DNA from: Haloarcula limicola
GTDB lineage: Archaea > Halobacteriota > Halobacteria > Halobacteriales > Haloarculaceae
Direction: 5' to 3'
Assembly: GCF_010119205.1 (NCBI RefSeq)
Contig: NZ_WRXM01000004.1
Span: 62,001-126,000 of the forward strand
DNA: 64,000 nt
Below are positions 42,925-51,344 of the stretch, in pieces; position 1 is the first letter of the stretch, and the number at the start of each line of letters is the position of its first letter. The translations under genes and the position numbers were made by a program. Under the pieces are notes generated by a model, which ran no database searches, was not told the origin of the DNA, and was given only the letters and a program-made list of their open reading frames with translations.

Positions 42925-42973
42925 GTTCGGAAATCGCGTGGACCCGAGAAAAAGGTTCAGGAGTCCGTCCGGG

Positions 42974-43168
42974 TCACGCCGGCGCTTCGTCGCGCATGTC
43001 CGGCGGGAGGAGGTTCGGGATGCCGTCCTCGATGGGGAAGGACTCGCCGCACTCCGTACAGACCAGTCGGCCGGACAGGATATCCTCGTCGTCGCGCTCT
43101 TCGACCTCCAGTTCGAGGTCGTGCTTGTCCAGCGGACAGCAGATGATGTCCATCAGGTCCTCTTTCAT
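42974..43168 (-). CDS. Trm112-like zinc protein
   Basis: The 64-residue protein MKEDLMDIICCPLDKHDLEL, then CTECGESFPIEDGIPNLLPP is a Trm112/UPF0434-type zinc fold. Such proteins activate SAM-dependent methyltransferases acting on tRNA, rRNA and release factor. Cys pairs ICCP and CTEC provide the zinc site. The ATG directly preceding KEDLMD was chosen; a longer frame adds an unrelated 15-residue leader. Confidence 0.85.
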   Translation of the reverse strand: MKEDLMDIICCPLDKHDLELEVEERDDEDILSGRLVCTECGESFPIEDGIPNLLPPDMRDEAPA

Positions 43169-43253
43169 ACCCGGGAGTGGGTCCGGTGTCCCTAAAAGCG
43201 TACTGTCTGCCAACCGTCGCCACGGTCCGCGGCGGACTGCTCCGCGAGCGACT

Positions 43254-43652
43254 TCAGATGAGCTTGTTCCCGCTGGCGGTGACCGGACGCTTCTCGACGA
43301 CGGTACCGTTGACGGTGTTCGTCGCGAGCAGCGTCGAGGTCTGGTTCGTCGGGAAGAACATCGTCGTCGTGGTCTGTCCGCTGTCGAGCAGCGCGGTGTC
43401 GTAAGAGTCGCCGCTCGCGTCGACGACCGTGAGCTTCGTGACGCCCTTGTCGGTCGTCGCCGCCTCCGAGAGCGTCACCGTCGTGGTCACGTGCCCGCTG
43501 CTCCAGGGTTCGCTCGTCGATACGTCGTCGAAGACGGCGGAGTCGCTCGGTCCCGCGACCGTCGGTTGGAGCGTGAGACAGCCGCTCGTCCCCAGCGCGA
43601 GGAGCAAGACGATGCCCGTGAGGACCACCCGGCGCGTATGTGCTGCGGTCAT
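43254..43652 (-). CDS. Short lipoprotein of unknown function
   Basis: The 132-residue product has signal RRVVLTGIVLLLALGTSGC with lipobox Cys 26, then a Thr/Ser-rich beta-type domain (SGHVTTTVTLSEAATTDKGV, TTTTMFFPTNQTSTL). Sequon NQTS and NGTV could be glycosylated. It faces outward. The ATG before the basic TAAHTRR stretch was chosen. I do not recognise the family. Confidence 0.65.
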   Translation of the reverse strand: MTAAHTRRVVLTGIVLLLALGTSGCLTLQPTVAGPSDSAVFDDVSTSEPWSSGHVTTTVTLSEAATTDKGVTKLTVVDASGDSYDTALLDSGQTTTTMFFPTNQTSTLLATNTVNGTVVEKRPVTASGNKLI

Positions 43653-43771
43653 CTGGCTAACCCGCCCTTCGAGGCGGAGCCATTTGAGCGTTGTACCGTC
43701 GGTTGCAAGTCGTCGCTCGGAAGTCACGTGTCCCCCGAGTCGGCGGCTCGGAAAAGCCGCTCTCGCACGTC

Positions 43772-45148
43772 TCAGAAGGGACGTTCTCGGATGATCGTCT
43801 CGCCGCGGCCCGGTCCGACGCCGATGGCGTAGGCGGGCGTATCGAGTTCGTCCTCGATGTACTCGACGTACGCTCTCGCGTTCTCGGGCAGCGCTTCGTA
43901 CCCCTCCGCAGCGGTTTCCGAGGGATCGAACGCCTCCCAGCCGTCGAAGGTCCGAAGGTTCGCCTCGCATCGCGCCCACTGCTCCGTCGTCGCGGGCATC
44001 GACTCGCGCTCCTCGCCGTCGAGCGTGTACGTGTGGCCGACGCTCACCTCGTCGAGGCCGGCGAGCACGTCGAGGTGGTTTATCGCCAGCCCCGTGAAGC
44101 CGGAGACGCGGGTCGCGTGGCGGAGCATCGGCATGTCCAGCCAGCCGACTCGACGCGGACGGCCGGTGACGGTGCCGTACTCGCCGCCCTCCTCGCGGAT
44201 GTAGTGAGCCAGTTCCTCGTCGTCGCCCTCGCCCTGCTCGTCGTAGCCGGGCGTGTCGCCGACGACGCCGCCGAGCTCGGTCGGCAGCGGGCCGCTGCCC
44301 ACGCGCGTGAGGTACCCCTTCACGATGCCGATGACTTCGCCGCCGCCGACGACGCCGGGGCTGACGCCCGTGCCGACGGCCGCGCCGCCCGCCGTCGGGT
44401 TCGAGGACGTGACGTAGGGGTAGTTGCCGTGGTCGATGTCGATGATGGTCCCCTGTGCGCCCTCGAACATGACGTTCCGGCCGTCGGCCATCGCGTCGGT
44501 GAGGAACGCGCCCGCGTTGACGGTCATCTCCTCCGCCTCGAAGCGGCGGCCGACCTCGCGGAACTCCTCGTAGAGCGCGTCGACGTCGAAGGCGTCGGGG
44601 TCCTCCAACTCGGAGACGTCGAGGCCGTAGACGTCCTCGGCGAGCGCGCGCTTCTGGGGGACGACGTACTCCAGTCGCTCCCGGAGGACCTCGGAGTCAA
44701 GTAGGTCGCCGACGCGAACGCCGCGCCGTCCGGCCTTGTCCTCGTAGGTCGGGCCGATCCCGCGGCCGGTCGTCCCGACTTCGTCGCCGGACTCGCTCTT
44801 GACTTCCTCCTCGATGCCGTCGAGCACGCGGTGATAGGGGAGAATGACGTGAGCGCGCTCCGCGACGCGAACGTCGGGGTCGAGGCCGCGCTCCTGCAGC
44901 GTGTCTAGCTCGTCGAACAGCGTACGCGGGTTGACGACGCACCCGTTGCCGAGGACGCCGACCTTGCCGCGGATGGCTCCGCTCGGGACCAGGGAGAGCT
45001 TGTACTCCTCGCCCTCGTGGACGACGGTGTGGCCGGCGTTGTCGCCGCCCTGATAGCGCGCGACGACGTCCGCGTCGTCGCCGTACAGGTCGACGATGCC
45101 GCCCTTCCCCTCGTCGCCGAGCTGCGAGCCGACGATGGTTACGGTCAT
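43772..45148 (-). CDS. purA: Adenylosuccinate synthetase
   Basis: PurA makes adenylosuccinate from IMP, aspartate and GTP in AMP synthesis. The 458-residue protein has the N-terminal P-loop GSQLGDEGKGGIVDLYG (bacterial enzymes have QWGDEGKGK; the Leu and Gly forms are usual in haloarchaea as I recall), YQGGDNAGHTVV, GIGPTYEDKAGRRGVRVGDL, GAQGTIIDIDHGNYPYVTSS and GRPRRVGWLD. The ATG giving MTVTIVGS was taken over one three codons earlier. Confidence 0.95.
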   Translation of the reverse strand: MTVTIVGSQLGDEGKGGIVDLYGDDADVVARYQGGDNAGHTVVHEGEEYKLSLVPSGAIRGKVGVLGNGCVVNPRTLFDELDTLQERGLDPDVRVAERAHVILPYHRVLDGIEEEVKSESGDEVGTTGRGIGPTYEDKAGRRGVRVGDLLDSEVLRERLEYVVPQKRALAEDVYGLDVSELEDPDAFDVDALYEEFREVGRRFEAEEMTVNAGAFLTDAMADGRNVMFEGAQGTIIDIDHGNYPYVTSSNPTAGGAAVGTGVSPGVVGGGEVIGIVKGYLTRVGSGPLPTELGGVVGDTPGYDEQGEGDDEELAHYIREEGGEYGTVTGRPRRVGWLDMPMLRHATRVSGFTGLAINHLDVLAGLDEVSVGHTYTLDGEERESMPATTEQWARCEANLRTFDGWEAFDPSETAAEGYEALPENARAYVEYIEDELDTPAYAIGVGPGRGETIIRERPF

Positions 45149-45307
45149 CGCCCGCACCTTTCGGGGGCCGTGATAAACAGATTACGGTCCCTCGCCGGCT
45201 GGAAACCAGTATCAGAACGCTACCGTCACCCATGTGAGACGTTACGACGGCTTTAATACCCCGCTCTCCGAAGCCGGAAACCGGCAAAGACGGGTAGCCG
45301 AGGGGAA

Positions 45308-45315
45308 CTTTTAAA
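45308..45315 (+). promoter_or_regulatory. Putative TATA element for the 45343 regulator
   Basis: CTTTTAAA is centred about 31 bases before the ATG, followed by GTTAACAATTGCC immediately before the start, giving a very short leader. Positional evidence only. Confidence 0.45.
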
Positions 45316-45342
45316 CCCTCCAAACACAAGTTAACAATTGCC

Positions 45343-45648
45343 ATGATAGACAGGCTTGAGAAGGAAGTCGACATGCTGGAGCGCCACTTGCAGGTGCTTC
45401 GCATGGTTATCGAGAACGAGCCTATCGGTATCGTGAAGATGTCCAACGAGACGGGCTACCCCCACCACAAGGTCCGCTACTCGCTTCGCGTCCTCGAAGA
45501 GGAGAACCTCATCGAGCCCTCCAGTCAAGGAGCCATCACGACCGAACAGACGGGCGAGTTCGTCGACGACCTGGACGAAAAGATAGACGAGATAATCGAG
45601 AAGCTCGAAGGAATGAAGATCGAAGACGCGGCAGAGATAGAAGGCTAA
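45343..45648 (+). CDS. Small archaeal helix-turn-helix protein
   Basis: The 101-residue protein has an N-terminal helix (MIDRLEKEVDMLERHLQVLR), a winged-helix core (VIENEPIGIVKMSNETGYPH, HKVRYSLRVLEEENLIEPSS) and a C-terminal coiled coil (FVDDLDEKIDEIIEKLEGMK). The core looks like a DNA-binding PadR/ArsR-type unit conserved in haloarchaea; the coiled coil probably dimerises. It is divergent from purA with 194 bases between starts. Target genes unknown. Confidence 0.8.
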   Translation: MIDRLEKEVDMLERHLQVLRMVIENEPIGIVKMSNETGYPHHKVRYSLRVLEEENLIEPSSQGAITTEQTGEFVDDLDEKIDEIIEKLEGMKIEDAAEIEG

Positions 45649-45657
45649 CCCCGTTCT

Positions 45658-48024
45658 CTACAACTCCGGTACCGCGAGGTGGAACTCCCGGTTTCTCGCC
45701 TCGAGCAGACAGAGGTGGTAGCCGTCTTTCCGCGAGAGGTTCACGAAGCTCTTTCGCTTATCGCGGCTGAACAGGCCGCTGGAAGTCGCTTCTTCCGCGG
45801 TCTCCAGCGCGCCGGGTTCGAAGAAACTGCTCGTGACCAGGAACGCCGCCGCGAGCGACTCCGAGGCGTTGCCGACTCGCTCGGCGTCGCGGACGATGTC
45901 GGTCATCTGTCCGTCCGTCGCCGGTTGGCGAGAGTCGTTGATGTTCGCCACTACCAGCGGATTGCCCATTCGGTCGCGAGCGACCACGTCGAAGCGCTCC
46001 TGTGAGCGGTGTTGCTTCCCGTCCTCGGTGTAGGTGATCGAGACGTTCCCGTTGAGTTCGGCGCGGTCTATCTCGGGGAGCGCGTCGTACAGGTCGCGCA
46101 TCGCGCTCGCGTGTCCGGTGTCTCTGATCTCGTACAGCAAGTTCCGCACGAGCCAGTCGACGAACCGGTAGTGGATGCTCTCCTGGAGGAACGTCTCGAA
46201 CTCCTCGCCGTCCACGACGGCGTCGGCCCCGTCGAACTGCGTGTGGTACTCCAGTCGGAGGTTCTCCTCGACCTGCGAGCGGTCGGCGTCGCCGGCGTGA
46301 GCCTTCTCCAGGGTCGCCTCGCCCTTCGAGTGATAGCGGACGAAGAGGTTCGTCCCGTCGATGGCTTCGGTCGGCGACAGCCGCGTGCCGGCGTCCGGGG
46401 CGTCCTCCTGCACGTCGCCGAGGCGTCGCTCCAGCCGTTGGATCTCCGTCTTCGCCTCGTCGAGTTCGGTCTGAAGCCGGTCGCGTTCGGCTCTGAGGTC
46501 GTCGTTGGTCGCCGAGAGGTCGTCCAGCTCGGTGCGCAGTCGACCGACCTCGGCCTCCTTGGCGTCGAGCTCGCTCTCGACTTCCTCGACCCGTTCGCGC
46601 TGCCGGTCCGCGGCCGGCCGGTCTCGCTGTTCGTCGGTCGCCCGCGGCCGTGCCGCCGAACTCGTCGCGTCCGCCGAACGCTCCGTCCCCGTCTCCTGGG
46701 GGGTAGTCATCGATTCGGCATCGTTCGAAACGGTCGCCGCCGTCGCTGCCGTCTCGGTGCTCGCAGCCGTCGAGCGGTCGGGGTCCAGCGAGGGAATCGA
46801 CCGGGTTTCGAGGTCCATCGGCGTCGTGCCGCTGGGCGCGCCGCCGGTCGCGCCACCGGTGCCGCTCGCCGCTGTCGGCGACTGAGCGGTCTCACCGGCC
46901 TCCAATGCCGTCTGTGGCGGTTCCGTCGGATCCGTCGACCCCCTCGGTTCCGCCGTCGTCGAATCGCTGCCGGACGAGGACCGCGATGCGGGCGCGTCCC
47001 GCCCGGACGCTCGCTCTGCACTCGCGGTCGTCTCGGCCGTCTCCGGCGCGGACTGCCGTGCCGACTCGGACGAGTCCATCGAGCCACCGGTCGTCGACCC
47101 CTCGGTCTCGGTCGCCTCGGCTTCGCCCGTCTGCTCCTGCTCGTGCTCGTTCGGCTGTGCCGCCGCATTCGACCGCTGTCTCTCCACATCGGGACCCGCG
47201 ATTCCCTGGTCGGTACCCGCCGCCTTCGATCCCGGTGGCCCGCCGGTCGCCGGTCCGGATCTCCGTCCGGTCTCCGGATCGTCGCTCGCTTCGTTCGTCG
47301 CGTCAGTCGCCGTCGGCGACTCGGACTGGTCGGCCGGCCCGCCCGAGCCGATCGGTTCCGCGGTCTCGTCGGCCGACTCGCCTTCGCTCGCCGCCGGGTC
47401 CGTCTCGGCCTCGTTCGCGTCGGCGTCGTCCGCTTCGGCGGTCCCGACAGTCCCGGCCATCGCTCCACCGGTGTCCGGCTCGGCGGGTTCCGGGACCTCG
47501 ACGGGCGAGATCCCGACCGGTTTGACCTCGTAGATGCCGACTTCGTCGTCGGCCTGCTCGAACGCGTCGTCGTCGGTGACGAGGCGTTCGGCGCTACCGA
47601 CCCAGGCGACGCTCATCGACCGGCCGCCGTGGTAGACCTGGTAGTAATCGCCCGAGAGGACGTTCTCGGAGAGCTCGACGAACCCGGTGAAGTTGCCGTC
47701 CGAGAGCGTCTCGTTCACCTCGGAGAGCGGCGTGTCCTGCGTGTAGTACTTCGCCCGGACCTCGTCGGCGCGTTCTTGCATCACCGCGAGCAACGGGAGC
47801 GCCTCGTGGGGCGCCCGCCGAGCGGTACCCTCTCCGTCCTCGAAGTCCTCGATATCACCCTCCAAGACGCCGACGACGGTGCCGCCCACCATGAACAGCC
47901 GCGTCGGCCCGCTGACGACGGCACCGGAGAACTCATCGGCGGCGAGAGCCCGAAGCCCCTCGTAGCCGCCCTCGAAGGGCACCGACTCCCACTCTGAAAC
48001 CAGTTCTACCGTGCGCGTGCTCAT
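45658..48024 (-). CDS. Large haloarchaeal protein with disordered linker, coiled coil and conserved C-terminal domain
   Basis: The 788-residue protein has a folded N-terminal domain (1-175; FSGAVVSGPTRLFMVGGTVV recalls DUF4388-like sensors, weak). A linker of about 300 residues made mainly of Ser, Thr, Ala, Glu, Gly and Pro follows (about 180-465), then a coiled coil (about 470-540; RERVEEVESELDAKEAEVGR, DELRAERDRLQTELDEAKTE-like) and a C-terminal domain (550-788) with FDVVARDRMGNPLVVANIND, which has a restriction-endonuclease-like beta strand pattern. I recall haloarchaeal homologues under a DUF7527 name. It may be a scaffold or DNA-associated protein. ATG giving MSTRTVELV chosen. Confidence 0.65.
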   Translation of the reverse strand: MSTRTVELVSEWESVPFEGGYEGLRALAADEFSGAVVSGPTRLFMVGGTVVGVLEGDIEDFEDGEGTARRAPHEALPLLAVMQERADEVRAKYYTQDTPLSEVNETLSDGNFTGFVELSENVLSGDYYQVYHGGRSMSVAWVGSAERLVTDDDAFEQADDEVGIYEVKPVGISPVEVPEPAEPDTGGAMAGTVGTAEADDADANEAETDPAASEGESADETAEPIGSGGPADQSESPTATDATNEASDDPETGRRSGPATGGPPGSKAAGTDQGIAGPDVERQRSNAAAQPNEHEQEQTGEAEATETEGSTTGGSMDSSESARQSAPETAETTASAERASGRDAPASRSSSGSDSTTAEPRGSTDPTEPPQTALEAGETAQSPTAASGTGGATGGAPSGTTPMDLETRSIPSLDPDRSTAASTETAATAATVSNDAESMTTPQETGTERSADATSSAARPRATDEQRDRPAADRQRERVEEVESELDAKEAEVGRLRTELDDLSATNDDLRAERDRLQTELDEAKTEIQRLERRLGDVQEDAPDAGTRLSPTEAIDGTNLFVRYHSKGEATLEKAHAGDADRSQVEENLRLEYHTQFDGADAVVDGEEFETFLQESIHYRFVDWLVRNLLYEIRDTGHASAMRDLYDALPEIDRAELNGNVSITYTEDGKQHRSQERFDVVARDRMGNPLVVANINDSRQPATDGQMTDIVRDAERVGNASESLAAAFLVTSSFFEPGALETAEEATSSGLFSRDKRKSFVNLSRKDGYHLCLLEARNREFHLAVPEL

Positions 48025-48170
48025 TACCTTCATCAAACCGCATGGCAGACAAATAGTTTGTGCCCCGTCAGACGCGCGGCGAGTCGGCCGGTCCGCGACG
48101 CCGGTTCACGCTCGTGTCAGCGGTCGCGGGACTCCGATGGGCATATGCCGCCCGACTGCCAACGCCGGGT

Positions 48171-48566
48171 ATGGAAGAGCAACCGGGGTTGAGCGACCAG
48201 TATCGAACGGCCAGTCCGTGGCCGGTGTTCGTCGCCCTCGGACTGACACTCTCGGAGATCGGCGTCTTCATCGGCCTGTTCCCGGTCGCGGTGTTCGGCC
48301 TCATCCTGTTCGGCGGGAGCATCGCCGGCATCCTCACCGAGTCGGACTACGCCGAGCGGCCGTGGCCGACGCTGCTCGCCGTCGGCGGGATTCTGGCCGT
48401 CCTCGCGCTCGCGATCGGCGTCTTCCAGCTACCGATGTCGGCGTTCACGGTGGCGAACATCGGCGAGGGACCGCTGTTTACCCGACTCGTGGCCGTCGTC
48501 GTTGCCGGTGTCATAATGATGGCGATGGGCGGCGTCGGGTCGCTCCTCGAACGGACCAAGGTCTGA
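48171..48566 (+). CDS. Small polytopic protein of the cytochrome oxidase cluster
   Basis: The 131-residue protein has four hydrophobic helices (about 19-40, 42-58, 70-88, 105-125) after a short polar N-terminus MEEQPGLSDQYRTASPWPVF. It precedes the DUF6684-like protein and subunit I of cytochrome oxidase on the same strand, so an oxidase assembly or accessory role is the obvious guess. Family known to me only as a haloarchaeal DUF (possibly DUF7541). Confidence 0.65.
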   Translation: MEEQPGLSDQYRTASPWPVFVALGLTLSEIGVFIGLFPVAVFGLILFGGSIAGILTESDYAERPWPTLLAVGGILAVLALAIGVFQLPMSAFTVANIGEGPLFTRLVAVVVAGVIMMAMGGVGSLLERTKV

Positions 48567-48614
48567 GCGAAACCAACAGTCTATTTACCGGCCTGCGCTA
48601 ACTCCGTGACATAC

Positions 48615-48959
48615 ATGGCACTGCTCGGGTTCGAAAAGGACACCCTGCTTGACCTCACTGTCAACGTCATCCCGCTGGGCATTCTCCTCTTCTTCATGGG
48701 GGTATTCGCAGTCGTGCCCGCGTTCGGCACCGACCCGGTCTTCACCGGGCTCCAGTTCACGCTGATGCTCTCGACGTTCTTCCTGCTGGCGGTCCTGACC
48801 TACTACGCCGGTCGGGCCATCGAGAACGCCGAGGAGCACGAGGGCGACGCCCAGCAAGCCAGCGCGACTAACGAACCGAAGGGCGAAGTGACTGGTCTCG
48901 ACGACACCGGCGTCGAGGACGAACGCGCCCTCGAAGACGGCGAGCACGACGACAGCTAA
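48615..48959 (+). CDS. DUF6684-like protein upstream of cytochrome oxidase subunit I
   Basis: The 114-residue protein has two transmembrane helices (about 15-38 and 50-72) and an acidic cytosolic tail (78-114). The ATG giving MALLGFEKDTLLDL was chosen. It lies 48 bases after the 131-residue membrane protein and 68 bases before subunit I, and this gene order recurs in haloarchaea. It is likely an accessory subunit of the oxidase. This role is inferred from position. Confidence 0.7.
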   Translation: MALLGFEKDTLLDLTVNVIPLGILLFFMGVFAVVPAFGTDPVFTGLQFTLMLSTFFLLAVLTYYAGRAIENAEEHEGDAQQASATNEPKGEVTGLDDTGVEDERALEDGEHDDS

Positions 48960-49027
48960 TCGAAGGCAGCCGAGCGAACCGCGGCGGAACCGCCCCTTTC
49001 ATTATCGCCCAGTTCTGAGGTGCCACC

Positions 49028-50830
49028 ATGGCAGCAGGAGATCTAGTGTTGACGGGGTTGATGGCCTTCCTCCTCGTCGCCGTCGCCGCGCTACTCACGC
49101 GCATCGAGAACTGGCGGTCCTACACGCCGCTGGCGGGCGGCGGGACCGCGACGGGCGAAACCGTCGTGCATCGGGAGAAGCCCACAGGCATCATTCGCTG
49201 GCTAACCACGGTCGACCACAAGGACATCGGACTGCTGTACGGGACGTACGGCATCATCGCCTTCGCGGTCGGCGGCGTCATGGCGATGGCGATCCGCCTC
49301 CAGCTGGTCACGCCGAGCGGTGCGCTGCTCGGGACGAGCGCGTACAACTCCATCCTGACCAGCCACGGCATCACGATGCTGTTCCTGTTCGGGACGCCGA
49401 TCATCGCGGCGTTCGCGAACTACTTCATCCCGCTGCTGATCGGGGCCGACGACATGGCGTTCCCGCGCATCAACGCCATCGCGTTCTGGTTGCTCCCGCC
49501 GGCGGCGCTGCTCATCTGGGCCGGGTTCTTCCTCGCGCCGGTCACCGAGAACATGATCGAACCCGCCCAGACCGCCTGGACGATGTACACGCCGCTGTCC
49601 GTCCAGCAGGCGAACCCCGGCGTGGACCTGATGTTGCTCGGGCTGCACCTCTCCGGTGTCGCCGCCACCATCGGTGCGATCAACTTCATCGCCACCATCT
49701 TCACCGAGCGTGACACCGAGGTGACCTGGGCCAACCTCGACATCTTCTCGTGGACAATGCTGACCCAGTCGGCGCTCATCCTCTTCGCGTTCCCGCTGCT
49801 CGGGAGCGCCATCGTCATGCTGCTGCTCGATCGGAACCTCGGGACGGCGTTCTTCGCCGTGGAGGGCGGCGGACCGCTGCTGTGGCAACACCTGTTCTGG
49901 TTCTTCGGCCACCCCGAGGTGTACATCCTCGTCCTCCCGCCGATGGGACTGGTGAGCCTCATCCTGCCGAAGTTCTCGGGCCGGAAACTGTTCGGCTTCA
50001 AGTTCGTCGTCTACTCGACGCTCGCCATCGGCGTCCTCTCGTTCGGCGTCTGGGCCCATCACATGTTCTCGACGGGCATGGACCCGCGCCTGCGAGCCTC
50101 GTTCATGGCGGTCTCGCTGGCGATCGCCATACCGAGCGCCGTCAAGACGTTCAACTGGATCACGACCATGTGGAACGGTCGCCTCCGCTTGAACACGCCG
50201 ATGCTGTTCTGCATCGGGTTCGTCTCTAACTTCATCATCGGCGGCGTCACCGGCGTCTTCCTCGCCGCGATCCCCGTCGACATGGTGCTTCACGACACCT
50301 ACTACGTCGTCGGTCACTTCCACTACATCGTGATGGGCGCCATCGGCTTCGCGGCCTTCGCCGGCATCTACTACTGGTTCCCCATCTTCACGGGCCGGAT
50401 GTACCAGCGCACCCTCGGGAAAGCGCACTTCTGGCTCTCGATGATCGGGACCAACGTCACGTTCTTCGCGATGCTGGCGCTCGGCTACCTCGGAATGCCG
50501 CGCCGGTACGCGACCTACGAGTTCAACGGCGCGATCGCGCCGCTGGCGCAAGTCGAGACGTTCCACATCCTGGCCTCCGTCGGCGCGGTCATCCTCTTCA
50601 TCGGCCAGCTGTTCTTCGTCTGGAACATCGTCCAGTCCTGGCTCGAAGCGCCGAAGGTCGAGGACGGCGACCCGTGGAACCTCGAACGCGACGACATGCT
50701 GGACCGCGAGTTCCAGTGGTTCGACCGAAAGCTCCAGACCGCGGTCACGGACGGCGGTGAAGACGAAGAAGAGCAGTCGATGCTGACCGACGGCGGGCAG
50801 CCGGAAGAGGAGACTGACGGCGACAACTGA
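49028..50830 (+). CDS. coxA: Cytochrome c oxidase subunit I
   Basis: The catalytic haem-copper subunit reduces oxygen to water and pumps protons. The 600-residue protein has twelve or more helices and the metal ligands in SHGITMLFLFGTP (low-spin haem), FFGHPEVYILVLPPMG (CuB His and the cross-linked Tyr), WAHHMFSTGMD (two CuB His) and DTYYVVGHFHYIVMG (both haem His). The Glu of GHPE marks an A-type family member. An acidic C-terminal tail is present. Subunit II is not adjacent. Confidence 0.96.
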   Translation: MAAGDLVLTGLMAFLLVAVAALLTRIENWRSYTPLAGGGTATGETVVHREKPTGIIRWLTTVDHKDIGLLYGTYGIIAFAVGGVMAMAIRLQLVTPSGALLGTSAYNSILTSHGITMLFLFGTPIIAAFANYFIPLLIGADDMAFPRINAIAFWLLPPAALLIWAGFFLAPVTENMIEPAQTAWTMYTPLSVQQANPGVDLMLLGLHLSGVAATIGAINFIATIFTERDTEVTWANLDIFSWTMLTQSALILFAFPLLGSAIVMLLLDRNLGTAFFAVEGGGPLLWQHLFWFFGHPEVYILVLPPMGLVSLILPKFSGRKLFGFKFVVYSTLAIGVLSFGVWAHHMFSTGMDPRLRASFMAVSLAIAIPSAVKTFNWITTMWNGRLRLNTPMLFCIGFVSNFIIGGVTGVFLAAIPVDMVLHDTYYVVGHFHYIVMGAIGFAAFAGIYYWFPIFTGRMYQRTLGKAHFWLSMIGTNVTFFAMLALGYLGMPRRYATYEFNGAIAPLAQVETFHILASVGAVILFIGQLFFVWNIVQSWLEAPKVEDGDPWNLERDDMLDREFQWFDRKLQTAVTDGGEDEEEQSMLTDGGQPEEETDGDN

Positions 50831-50878
50831 CGACGGCGACGCTCGACGCTTTTTCGCGCGCGATCTTCGACGGCGAGA

Positions 50879-50971
50879 CTACGCCGCGCCCGAGACGAGG
50901 ACGATCGCCGTCACGAACATCATCAACGCGATACCGGAGAGAACGACGAACAGCAGTTCTTTCTGTGACAT
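50879..50971 (-). CDS. 30-residue single-helix membrane micro-protein
   Basis: An ATG frame reads MSQKELLFVVLSGIALMMFV, then TAIVLVSGAA and TAG. It is one transmembrane helix with a charged N-terminus, divergent from the 93-residue membrane gene and convergent with coxA. The compact design resembles tiny oxidase subunits, but such a short frame may also be chance in GC-rich DNA; the absence of disruptive residues favours a real gene. Confidence 0.5.
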   Translation of the reverse strand: MSQKELLFVVLSGIALMMFVTAIVLVSGAA

Positions 50972-51030
50972 AGCGAGACTACGGGACCGAAGTGAAAAAG
51001 GCTAATCGTCTCGCTCGCCTACGGACCGAT

Positions 51031-51312
51031 ATGACCGAACAGCCCGCGGGGACGCCCGGCGAGAAGGTCGTCGCCCAGTTGTACGTCATCATCGTCGCGC
51101 TGGCGGGCGTGATGGGGTTCGTGCTGGGCACCATCCGCCCCGCTGACCTCGACCCGCAACTGTTCGGGGTCATCCAACTCCCGCCGACGCCGTTCGGCGT
51201 GGCGCTGTACGGCGTCGGAACGGTCGGGACCGGCCTCGGAGTACTGCTGGCGCTGGTCGTCTACATCTCGCGGCGAACCGAGGGCGCGGGCGGCGAGCGC
51301 GACCCGCAGTAG
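51031..51312 (+). CDS. Small two-helix membrane protein near the oxidase genes
   Basis: The 93-residue protein MTEQPAGTPGEKVVAQLYVI has two helices (about 15-35 and 58-80), a proline-rich loop IQLPPTPFGVALYG and a polar tail. I recall haloarchaeal homologues with a DUF7520 name near cytochrome oxidase. The ATG after TACGGACCGAT was chosen over a longer upstream frame. Possible oxidase accessory protein. Confidence 0.65.
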   Translation: MTEQPAGTPGEKVVAQLYVIIVALAGVMGFVLGTIRPADLDPQLFGVIQLPPTPFGVALYGVGTVGTGLGVLLALVVYISRRTEGAGGERDPQ

Positions 51313-51344
51313 CCGTCGGTATCAGCCTCGACACCGCCGACGGG

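Noticed and set aside
45098-45148. PurA P-loop differing from the bacterial consensus (QLGDEGKGG)
   Set aside because: I recall the same form in other haloarchaeal PurA, so it is not a defect.
46009-47997. Very long frame antisense to the 788-residue protein
   Set aside because: A shadow of the GC-rich third-position bias; composition is Arg/Val/Gly-rich with no motifs.
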